A stretch of 64,000 nt of DNA from Pricia mediterranea (GTDB taxonomy: Bacteria > Bacteroidota > Bacteroidia > Flavobacteriales > Flavobacteriaceae): assembly GCF_032248455.1 (NCBI RefSeq), contig NZ_JAVTTP010000001.1, positions 2,912,501 to 2,976,500 on the forward strand, written 5' to 3'. Below the pieces are notes generated by a model. The model was not told the origin of the DNA, did not search any database, and saw only the letters and a list, made by a program, of their open reading frames with translations. The position numbers and the translations under genes are program-made. The number at the start of each line of letters is the position of its first letter. Position 1 is the stretch's first letter. Shown here one piece after another: positions 9,137-17,151 of the stretch.

Positions 9137-10516
9137 TTACGGACCTTGCTCTTGTTCTGCTTTAGCACCTGTTTCAAATCCAAGTTTTTTTAATCCCTTT
9201 TGTACGTCTTCGTTCTTCATAAACCATTTCCACGGCAGGCCGCTGCGATAATTCTCGATCATGACCGGAATCGGTCCCTGGTCGATGGCCAGATAGCGGG
9301 GTAGGTACCAGTTTTTTTCAAGACTAAATGCATCGTACGGACCATATTTGCCTACCAGACTGTCGAGGTCGGTGTAGAGATGCCGCAAGAACTCCTTGCT
9401 CTTATCGGGGGTATAAGGCATAGAGGATAATGCGGCGGTCGGGGAAATTACCCCCAGATCTTTATCCGGCCGGTGCGCCGAATAGCCCTTTACGGAATAG
9501 CTCGAGGTCATGCCCCACAGATTGTTGCCATAGCCCTTAAAATTTTCAGGATTGTCGACGGCATATTCGTAGTGGATAAGCGCGTGGTTTTTGTTCAGTT
9601 TCCAATAGTCGGCGTATTGGTCGGTCAATCCCTTCGGGTTTAGTCCTAAATACGAATAGTGCGCCCAAAAGAGCGGGCCCACGGGAGAATCGCCTCCCGG
9701 ATAGTGGTCGAGTTCCGTTTCTAGACCATAGAATAGCGTATCGTTGGTGATGTCACCGTTTCTGGCCCAGCCTTGATCATAGACTTCCTTGGAAACGGGA
9801 TGGGTCGGGGAGGCGGCTGCCAGCACGTACATGACCAAGGCCTCGTTGTAGCCGTGTACGGCAAAATCTTTTTCCCAGCCGTATTCGGGAGACCAGTGCC
9901 AATACAATACGTTTTCGCCGTTTTTGTTGTACCAGTCCCATTCCACTTCCTCCCAAAGTTTTTGGATGTTGGCCGCGAGTTGTTTTTCCCTTTCGTTGCC
10001 ATCCTTGAAATATTCCATTACGGTAAGTAGTCCTTGTACCAAGAAAGCAGTTTCTACAAGGTCGCCGCCGTTGTCCTTTTTGCTGAAGGGGGTCATCTTG
10101 CCGTCGGGCGTGAGCCAGTGTGACCAAACCCCATGGAAGCGATCCGCCTTCGCTAGAAAATCGACCGCTTTTTCGTAGCGTTCTAGGGCCTGTACCCGGC
10201 TGATGAATCCACGTTCGACCCCCACGAGAATGGCCATAAGTCCAAAGCCGGACCCACCGGTCGTGATAATATCCTTATCGTGGGTCGGATAGACATTGTC
10301 CATATGGATGCGTTCCCGGGCGAGGCCGGAAGTAGGTTCGGCCCCCGACCAGAAATAATCAAAGGTTTGGCGTTGTACCCTATCCAATAGTTGCTCATCC
10401 GAAAAGGATGTACCGGATTCTGCGGGTGTAATTTTTTTATCGGTAGTTCTATGGCCGTTACAGCCCGTAATCAGGGAAGCAACGGCCATTGACACTACAC
10501 TCAAAACTAACTTCAT
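9137..10516 (-). CDS. GH144-type endo-beta-1,2-glucanase, lipoprotein (second copy)
   Basis: 459 residues with lipoprotein signal MKLVLSVVSMAVASLITGC (lipid Cys19). It is collinear with the paralogue at 7540-8976: TFDYFWSGAEP, GGSGFGLMA, NGGDLVETAFLVQGL, ENVLYWHWSP, HGYNEALVMYVLAAASP, GPLFWAHYSYLGLNP, VISPTAALSSMPYTPD and MIENYRSGLPWKW. The acidic residues of the DLVE motif are kept. It follows the LamG lipoprotein by 19 bp and belongs to the PUL operon. Two divergent surface endo-enzymes suggest complementary cleavage (for example linear versus cyclic or substituted substrate). Family assignment is firm; division of labour is inferred. Confidence 0.87.
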   Translation of the reverse strand: MKLVLSVVSMAVASLITGCNGHRTTDKKITPAESGTSFSDEQLLDRVQRQTFDYFWSGAEPTSGLARERIHMDNVYPTHDKDIITTGGSGFGLMAILVGVERGFISRVQALERYEKAVDFLAKADRFHGVWSHWLTPDGKMTPFSKKDNGGDLVETAFLVQGLLTVMEYFKDGNEREKQLAANIQKLWEEVEWDWYNKNGENVLYWHWSPEYGWEKDFAVHGYNEALVMYVLAAASPTHPVSKEVYDQGWARNGDITNDTLFYGLETELDHYPGGDSPVGPLFWAHYSYLGLNPKGLTDQYADYWKLNKNHALIHYEYAVDNPENFKGYGNNLWGMTSSYSVKGYSAHRPDKDLGVISPTAALSSMPYTPDKSKEFLRHLYTDLDSLVGKYGPYDAFSLEKNWYLPRYLAIDQGPIPVMIENYRSGLPWKWFMKNEDVQKGLKKLGFETGAKAEQEQGP

Positions 10517-10535
10517 AAAATCGGGCTCAAACTAT

Positions 10536-12335
10536 TTATTGATCAAAATCCCTTATCGTTTGTATTTCCTCTTGGGTCAAGACCTTATCGTAGAAACGCA
10601 GTTCATCGATATAGCTTAGGTCCGATAAATGGTTCCAACCTGTAAACCTGGGGGCACCGGAGCCTATGGAAAGTATCTCGGTACCGGTCCAGTCGAAGCC
10701 GGGTAGTGCTTTTTCGGCTACCATTTCTCCATCGATATAGACTTTGGCACTATCGTCCGATATGGTAAACGCCAAATGTACCCAATCGGTTGCCGTAGCG
10801 GGGTTTAAGGCGGCGGCGTCACCGCCATCGGCCCATTCATTGCCATCGCCGGTACCCACGTTCAATTTGACCACCTGTCTCTCGGCGTTGCCCTCCCTCA
10901 ACAATCGGAACCCGCTGTTGCGGTTGTTCTGCACCTCGGGATAATTCTCGTTTTCGGGATCTTCCGGGGAGATGGTCAAAATACCGGCACGGTCGGGATC
11001 GGCGTTCAGTTTGTACCATAGGGTAGCACTGAACTGCGGGGTAGTGATCGGCCCCATTTCATTAATCGGGAAGGTCAAGTAGGAATCCGTGGCCCCGGCG
11101 TACGCGTTCGATCCCGCGACACTTTCTCCGGCAAAACCGGGATTGCCGACCGCTTCGGCCTCCATATCCCTGAAGAGTTCGCTATAGTTATCGTCGAAGG
11201 GCATATAGAACATTTCGCCGGCAAAAGCAGGTGTGTACGACGACACGAATTCACCGGAGTCGTCGGCCATGATCTGTTGAATTTCCGCTTGCGAAATGGC
11301 CCTATCAAAAATACGGAGCTCGTCCATAAAGCTTTGATCGGACAGGTGGCCCCATCCCGTAAAGTTAGGGGCGCCCGACATAATCGAAAGCAAACCCGTA
11401 TCCGACCAGTCAATTCCATCCAGGGCATCCTGTTTAACGATTTGTCCGTCGATGTACACGATGGCCTCGGTTCCCGAAATTGTAAAGGCCATGTTGACCC
11501 ACTTATCCGCTGCAGGGTCCACATCGGCTGCTTCCCCTCCATCGAACCAATTCCCTGTGTCACCTGAGCCCACATTCAATTTAAACCGTTGCATACCGCC
11601 GGCATTCTCCCTAAAGAAGCGGAAGCCCTTGGTGAGATCATTGGCATCCCCTTCCATCGGGGGACTCATAACCAAGATTCCGGCCCGATCGGGTACGGCA
11701 TTGACCTTCATCCAAAAAATAGCACTGAATTCCCCGTTTTTAAAGCGGTCGCCGGGCAGCGTCAGGTACGATTCCTCGGCACCTGCATAGGCGCTGGGGC
11801 CGGCCAGGCTTTCTTCGGTAAAGCCGGGATCACCCTCTACGGTAGCTTTTTTAAGGCTCACCAGATCGGTATAGTCCCCATCGAAGGGCATATAAAGCAA
11901 CTCCCCTGCATATTTGGGAAGGTAAGCGGGCTCTTTGGTAAAATTTACGGTAGAGGTGGTGGTCTTGCCATCTATGTCGGTGGCAACAACGCTCATTTCG
12001 TGGGCGCCATCGGCCAATTTATCATAGCTCAGGTCATCGACTATTAGACGTCGGTAGTCCTTAAAGTTGCTGTAACTACCGATCTGTTTGCCGTCTATCA
12101 TTACTTTTACGGAGGCCACCTCGATATCATCGGTCACCTCAAAATCGATATCCACACTCGCCAATTCCTCGTTGACCTTGATCGTTTGGCCCTCCGTAGG
12201 GGAATTGATGGTTATTGCCGGGGCGGATTCGTCTGTCCCGGGGGCTACGGGCGTTATCGGATCTATGCCCTGGTCGCATCCGTACAGCAACAAGACCGCT
12301 ATCGATGCCACGACACTATTTTTGAACTTTTTCAT
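10536..12335 (-). CDS. Surface lipoprotein with two LamG domains (glycan-binding candidate)
   Basis: 599 residues with lipobox LLLYGC (Cys20). An Ig-like domain (about 38-130; SPTEGQTIKVNEEL) precedes two tandem concanavalin-A/LamG domains (about 140-365 and 370-595). The repeats share GELLYMPFDGDYTDL / GEMFYMPFDDNYSEL, AYAGA..SYLT, DRAGIL, FTGWxHLSD and DELRxxD. No glycosidase catalytic motif is seen. Its position right after susD, where SusE/F-type surface glycan-binding proteins usually lie, suggests it captures the polysaccharide at the cell surface. It is 24 bp from susD. Confidence 0.82.
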   Translation of the reverse strand: MKKFKNSVVASIAVLLLYGCDQGIDPITPVAPGTDESAPAITINSPTEGQTIKVNEELASVDIDFEVTDDIEVASVKVMIDGKQIGSYSNFKDYRRLIVDDLSYDKLADGAHEMSVVATDIDGKTTTSTVNFTKEPAYLPKYAGELLYMPFDGDYTDLVSLKKATVEGDPGFTEESLAGPSAYAGAEESYLTLPGDRFKNGEFSAIFWMKVNAVPDRAGILVMSPPMEGDANDLTKGFRFFRENAGGMQRFKLNVGSGDTGNWFDGGEAADVDPAADKWVNMAFTISGTEAIVYIDGQIVKQDALDGIDWSDTGLLSIMSGAPNFTGWGHLSDQSFMDELRIFDRAISQAEIQQIMADDSGEFVSSYTPAFAGEMFYMPFDDNYSELFRDMEAEAVGNPGFAGESVAGSNAYAGATDSYLTFPINEMGPITTPQFSATLWYKLNADPDRAGILTISPEDPENENYPEVQNNRNSGFRLLREGNAERQVVKLNVGTGDGNEWADGGDAAALNPATATDWVHLAFTISDDSAKVYIDGEMVAEKALPGFDWTGTEILSIGSGAPRFTGWNHLSDLSYIDELRFYDKVLTQEEIQTIRDFDQ

Positions 12336-12359
12336 CCTTATTGATTTGTTAGTTTATTG

Positions 12360-13898
12360 CTAGTTTTCCAAAATGGGGAATTGATCCACCTGTTCCTGGG
12401 GATAGGGGAGGTAACTCTTATCCTCCGAGAAAGTCCTTCCGCCATAGCTCAGTTCTTCGTAGCGGCCCAGGCGAAGCATATCGAAATAGCGTTTGCCCCA
12501 TTCCATACTGAGTTCGGCAAATTTTTCGTCCACGATCTGGTCGAGGGTCACGCCCGTTATCGGGGCCATTCCGGCCCGTTCACGGACCAGGTTCACGGCC
12601 TGGTCCGCGGTCATCGCCGAACCATTGGCCCCCTGCACCAAGGCCTCTGCGTACATCAAGAGAATTTCCGCATAGCGTATCATGATATAGTTTTTGTTAC
12701 TGCCGTAGGCCGTTCTGCCGGGTATCAATTGGTTCGAGGGCAGATAATGCTTACCACTGGCGAAGAGGGCACGAGCATAATCGTTGATTACATCGCCGTC
12801 ACGGGTCGTATTGGAAACGAAACCCGGAAGGGTCGCATAATCTGCATCTTGTTGAAGTTCTGCGATGCCCCTATCGGTAAATAGCACACTGGTTTCTAAA
12901 CGGACCGTTTCACCACGGTCGAGCATGAATTTAATAAACTTCAAACTAGGCTCGTAAAAGCCCCATCCACTTGAGGCCCCTTCGACGGCGGGCGTCCAGC
13001 CTTGGGGTCCGTAGGGCGCGTACAAATGGCCCGACCGATCGCCTTCCCCCTGTCCGTAATCGGAATATTGAAGGGACAAGACAGTTTCATCGCTGAGTTT
13101 ACCGGGATTTTTAAACAGTTCGTAAAAATCTGGAAATAGGCTATAGGAGCCAGAATTTATAATTTGTGCGGTCGCATCGGCTACGGCCTGATAGTTTTCG
13201 AGTTCCTGGTTGGCCAAAGCCTTGACGGCATAAGCGGTGTTGACCGTGACCCCGCCGGGGATACCGGTTCTTTCATTGGGATGGCCTGGCGGCAACAAGG
13301 GGATGGCCGCGTCCATCTGGTCGGAAATATGTTGCATCACCTCGGTTTTGGTAGGCAAGTTCTCGACCTCCAAAAGTTGTTCGGTATCGGAGGATTCCGG
13401 AATAAAGACATCGCCCCAGGTTTGTGAGATAAAATAGAGCATCATGGCCCGCAACACCTTGATCTCGGCAATATACTGATTACCCAAGGCCTTACCATCG
13501 TTGTCTGCGAGTTCCTGGTACCTTTCTATCTGTTCCATGGCCGTATGGGCGGTAATAATTTCCCGATAGACCGTTTGCCATAACGAGTTGTACATCCAAT
13601 AATCTTTATTGTAATCGAATCGGTCGGTATCCGAAAAGGGTTGCTGATCGCCGAGACCCCCGGCATTGACATCATCACCGCGGACCGAAATGAGAAGCGG
13701 TTGCTCCCAGCCCCTACGTTGAAAGGCTGCGTATACCCCGATCAGGGAAAGTTGCATATCCTCGGTCTTGGAAAAGTCAGTACCGACAGCAAAGTTGTTG
13801 TTGAGTTCCGGTTCGTCCAATTTGTCGGTACACCCGAAGATCAAGCCTGCGATTAGGCCGAACAGTGTTAAATTTCGTATGTTTTGAAACAGTTTCAT
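12360..13898 (-). CDS. SusD/RagB family outer-membrane lipoprotein
   Basis: 512 residues with lipobox LIFGC (Cys23). It shows the SusD hallmarks: an N-terminal DKLDEPELNNNF segment, an early helical TPR-like region (TAHTAMEQIERY; IAEIKVLRAMMLYFISQTWGDVF), the C-terminal YAEILLMYAEAL helix and a terminal LPYPQEQVDQFPILEN. SusD caps the SusC barrel and hands glycans to it. The gene begins 12 bp after susC stops, the usual SusCD arrangement. Confidence 0.95.
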   Translation of the reverse strand: MKLFQNIRNLTLFGLIAGLIFGCTDKLDEPELNNNFAVGTDFSKTEDMQLSLIGVYAAFQRRGWEQPLLISVRGDDVNAGGLGDQQPFSDTDRFDYNKDYWMYNSLWQTVYREIITAHTAMEQIERYQELADNDGKALGNQYIAEIKVLRAMMLYFISQTWGDVFIPESSDTEQLLEVENLPTKTEVMQHISDQMDAAIPLLPPGHPNERTGIPGGVTVNTAYAVKALANQELENYQAVADATAQIINSGSYSLFPDFYELFKNPGKLSDETVLSLQYSDYGQGEGDRSGHLYAPYGPQGWTPAVEGASSGWGFYEPSLKFIKFMLDRGETVRLETSVLFTDRGIAELQQDADYATLPGFVSNTTRDGDVINDYARALFASGKHYLPSNQLIPGRTAYGSNKNYIMIRYAEILLMYAEALVQGANGSAMTADQAVNLVRERAGMAPITGVTLDQIVDEKFAELSMEWGKRYFDMLRLGRYEELSYGGRTFSEDKSYLPYPQEQVDQFPILEN

Positions 13899-13910
13899 AG
13901 TGGCTTTTTT

Positions 13911-16900
13911 TTAAATTTTGATGTTTACCCCAAAAGTATACGTAGCGGGTACCGGATAGGTTTGGTTGTCCACCCCGTTAGGGACCTCGGGGTTGAACCC
14001 GTTGTAATCGAAAATCGTCAAAGGTTTTTCGGCGGTTACGTAGATCCGGGTACGGGCTAGGCCCTTGATTTCACCTTTCCTGTTGATGGTATATCCCAAG
14101 GTCAGGTTTTGTATCCGGATAAAGTCTCCGTCTTCTACATAATAATCGCTAAGTTGCTGGTTCCAACTTTTTCGCACCCCTTTAGATGATGGATAACTGT
14201 TCGTAGTGCCCTCGCCGTGCCAACGGTTGACGGCAAAATCTCGGTCCCAGTTGGTATCACTGGTAAAGATGACCTCGCCGCGCTTTCGGTTTAAAATCTT
14301 GTTTCCACCCTGTCCGATAGCGCTGGCCGAAAAGTCCCACGCCTTATAGTTGAATCCCAGATTGAAACCAAAGTTATAGGAAGGCAAATAGGATCCTAGT
14401 ACTACGCGATCGTCCCCATCGATAGTGTTAGGGTCTCCCCCGTTCTCTTTATAAATGAAGTCACCGGGTTCGAGTCCGTTATCCACGGCTACGGGATCGG
14501 CCTGAATCTGGGCCTCGTTTTGGTACACGCCTACGGTTTCAAGTCCGTAGAAGGCGAAGATGGGTTCACCTACGATCGATCGTTGGCGAAACTCCGCCGA
14601 CCCCGCATCGAGATAGGGTTGTCCATCCAGATCAAGTACCTCATTTTTTAGGGAGGCAAAGTTGGCTCCTACACTATAACTAAAATCTTCCGAGACTGTT
14701 TTGTTCCAGTTCAGCGCGAGTTCTAGGCCCGAATTTCTGATTTCACCTACATTCTGTCGAGTTGCCCCAGGGATCAATGGCCGTAAAACGTCAATTACAG
14801 CATCTTTGGTCGTTCTGACGTAATAATCGGCTTCCAGCGACAGGTTGCTATCGAAGAACCGGGCCGTTATTCCCCCGTTGATTTCCTCGGTCACTTCCCA
14901 TTTTAAGGCGGTAAAGTCACTGCTGGTCTCTACGCCGCTTACCATTGTATCGTCCAAAGCGGTGGTTATCACCTCAGAAACAATCCCGCCTTCACTTGAG
15001 GGTACCTTGTCGTTGCCCAGTTCGCCCCAACTGGCTCGCAATTTCAGGAAATCGACAAAGCTATTCTGAGGAAAGAACGACTCTCCCGATAGCACCCATC
15101 CCGCACCTACGGTGGGGAAGTAGCCCCATTTTTCCTGGTATTTATTGGTGCCATCGGCCCGGTAGGTGCCGTAGAGCAAGTAGCGGTCGTCATAGTTGTA
15201 GGATATTCGGCCGAAGAACGAAAGACCGTATTCCCGGCGACCGTCATCACCCACGTCATCTTCAGGTGTGGATTGGGCCTGATTTAAGAAATAAGCCTCT
15301 TCACCGGTCAGCGGAAAGTTTAGTCCTTTGGCGGATAGGCGTTCAAAAGACTCATCACGAAACGACGCACCGGCCAAGACTGTAAGGTCGTGTTTGCCGA
15401 AGTCATTGTTGTAAGTTAGCGTATTGTCCCAAATTTGGTTGGAGTAAGTCTCATTTCTCTTGACCAATTCCGCATCTTCACGCTGAAAATTGTTCCCTAA
15501 AAAATAAGGCAAGCGTACTTCACGTCGTGAGCGTGTCTCAAAATTGTGGTTATAGGCTGTTTTAAAGGATAAGACCTCGGGAACGATATCGATTTCGGCA
15601 TAAAAGTTGGCCAGCACATTGCGGATTTTGTTCCGGAACTCGCTGAAATCCATGAGGGGAAAAGGATTTTGGCCGCCGCGATAGCCCAGATCTTGCGCAT
15701 TTGCGTAATTAACAGGAAATACTTGGGGATCATCGCCGAGCAAGGGGTCGAATACGGGCATGGTAGGTACGGCATAATAGGCCCGCCGCCAAGCGGAATC
15801 CTCCGCATCGAAACGGGTGGCGTTGCTGATGACCACGTTGCCCCCGATGGTAAGGTTGTCATTGACCCTAAAATCAATCTTGCTCCGGAGGTTAAAACGC
15901 TCGTACTCATTTTTCATTTTTAGAAGTCCGCCTTGCTCAAAATAGTTGGCCCCAATGGCGTAGTTGGCATTTTCACCGCCCCCCGTAAAGTTAAGGCTAT
16001 GGTTTTGGATCATTGCATTGCGCATAATCTCATCGTACCAATCGGTGTTGACCGCGGGAACGTTTGGATTGATACGGCTTCTCCCGTATCGCTGCATCGC
16101 ATTTTCAATAAACAGGGCATCCGGTTCGGATCCCGATTCCCTGGCCAGGGTGGAGAATTGTTCGCTATTCGCCATTTTTAGCACGTTCTGGGGCACCTGA
16201 TATCCAGAATAACCACTGTACGTGATTTCAGGTTTTTGGTTGTATGATCCGGATTTTGTCTCGATCAGTACTACTCCGTTGGCGGCCCGTACGCCATAAA
16301 TAGCGGCCGCCGATGCATCTTTTAGCACCGAAACGGAGGCGATGTCGGCGGTATTTAAGAAATCGATGTTTTCGAAGAACATCCCATCCACCACATAAAG
16401 GGGTCCTGATGCATCCGTATCGTATGATCCGATACCGCGAACCCTAACGGTAGGCGATTGCCCGGGGCCACCACTGCTCACGATCTGTAGGCCGGCGACC
16501 TTACCTTGCAACGCCTGCATCGCCTGGCCCGTCGGGGTCGCCTCCAGTTCTTCGGATTTAACTGTGGTAATGGCGGAGGTCAAATCTTTTGACTTCATTT
16601 CACCGTATCCGATTACCACGACCTCCTCCAGTGCCTGTGCATCTTCCTGAAGGGTAACGTTGAGAGTAGTCTGCCCGTCAACGGGAATTTGCTGGGGTGC
16701 GAATCCGATGTAACTGATTTCTAAAGTGGCATCGGCGGGAACGTTGTCCAGGGTGAAGTTTCCATCAAAGTCCGTCTGTGTTCCCGTGGTCGTGCCTTGA
16801 ACGACGACCGAGGCCCCGGGCAATGGCCCCATCGAATCGGAAACCGTACCGGTGACTGTTATATTGTCTTGCCCAAAAACGAGCGTTCCGGACGATGCCA

Positions 16901-16937
16901 ATAATAAAATCACCAATAAAACGTTACGTATTTTCAT
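13911..16937 (-). CDS. SusC/RagA family TonB-dependent outer-membrane transporter
   Basis: 1008 residues: signal peptide (about 1-22, LVFGQ), carboxypeptidase-D regulatory-like domain (about 25-110; VTGTVSDSMGPLPGASV), TonB box region and plug (about 115-235; VVVIGYGEMKSKDLT, TGQAMQALQGKVAG, VRGIGSY, LYVVDG, SVLKDASAAAIYG), then a 22-strand barrel ending in TFGVNIKI. It imports large oligosaccharides together with SusD. It is the first gene of the PUL operon, with a 214-bp leader region that contains a putative operator (17006-17126). Confidence 0.96.
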   Translation of the reverse strand: MKIRNVLLVILLLASSGTLVFGQDNITVTGTVSDSMGPLPGASVVVQGTTTGTQTDFDGNFTLDNVPADATLEISYIGFAPQQIPVDGQTTLNVTLQEDAQALEEVVVIGYGEMKSKDLTSAITTVKSEELEATPTGQAMQALQGKVAGLQIVSSGGPGQSPTVRVRGIGSYDTDASGPLYVVDGMFFENIDFLNTADIASVSVLKDASAAAIYGVRAANGVVLIETKSGSYNQKPEITYSGYSGYQVPQNVLKMANSEQFSTLARESGSEPDALFIENAMQRYGRSRINPNVPAVNTDWYDEIMRNAMIQNHSLNFTGGGENANYAIGANYFEQGGLLKMKNEYERFNLRSKIDFRVNDNLTIGGNVVISNATRFDAEDSAWRRAYYAVPTMPVFDPLLGDDPQVFPVNYANAQDLGYRGGQNPFPLMDFSEFRNKIRNVLANFYAEIDIVPEVLSFKTAYNHNFETRSRREVRLPYFLGNNFQREDAELVKRNETYSNQIWDNTLTYNNDFGKHDLTVLAGASFRDESFERLSAKGLNFPLTGEEAYFLNQAQSTPEDDVGDDGRREYGLSFFGRISYNYDDRYLLYGTYRADGTNKYQEKWGYFPTVGAGWVLSGESFFPQNSFVDFLKLRASWGELGNDKVPSSEGGIVSEVITTALDDTMVSGVETSSDFTALKWEVTEEINGGITARFFDSNLSLEADYYVRTTKDAVIDVLRPLIPGATRQNVGEIRNSGLELALNWNKTVSEDFSYSVGANFASLKNEVLDLDGQPYLDAGSAEFRQRSIVGEPIFAFYGLETVGVYQNEAQIQADPVAVDNGLEPGDFIYKENGGDPNTIDGDDRVVLGSYLPSYNFGFNLGFNYKAWDFSASAIGQGGNKILNRKRGEVIFTSDTNWDRDFAVNRWHGEGTTNSYPSSKGVRKSWNQQLSDYYVEDGDFIRIQNLTLGYTINRKGEIKGLARTRIYVTAEKPLTIFDYNGFNPEVPNGVDNQTYPVPATYTFGVNIKI

Positions 16938-17005
16938 AGTTGATCATTAAGTGAGTTAGATTTCCACTAAATTAATAAACTATGGTATGTGTTCGTAGGG
17001 GAACC

Positions 17006-17126
17006 GCTACATGAAAGCTACATCATTGCTGAACCTAGTGTCAGCCCTGTGCTGCAACGGGTTTGTAGTGTTTTCACTGTTAAACTCATTTAAAAATTTA
17101 ACATTGCGATGTAGCGTTGATGTAGT
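17006..17126. promoter_or_regulatory. Inverted pair of double CTACAT boxes upstream of susC
   Basis: GCTACATGAAAGCTACATC lies at 17006-17024 on the plus strand, and ACTACATCAACGCTACATC at 17126-17108 on the minus strand. The two 19-mers agree at 16 positions. Each contains two CTACAT boxes exactly 11 bp apart, about one helical turn. Both copies lie within 190 bp upstream of the susC start, between susC and the regulator gene. The arrangement fits binding of two dimers, possibly the adjacent LuxR-type regulator, with looping. No promoter -7 element was assigned with confidence here. Confidence 0.6.
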
Positions 17127-17151
17127 ACGTTCATTAAAAATACAACAATTT

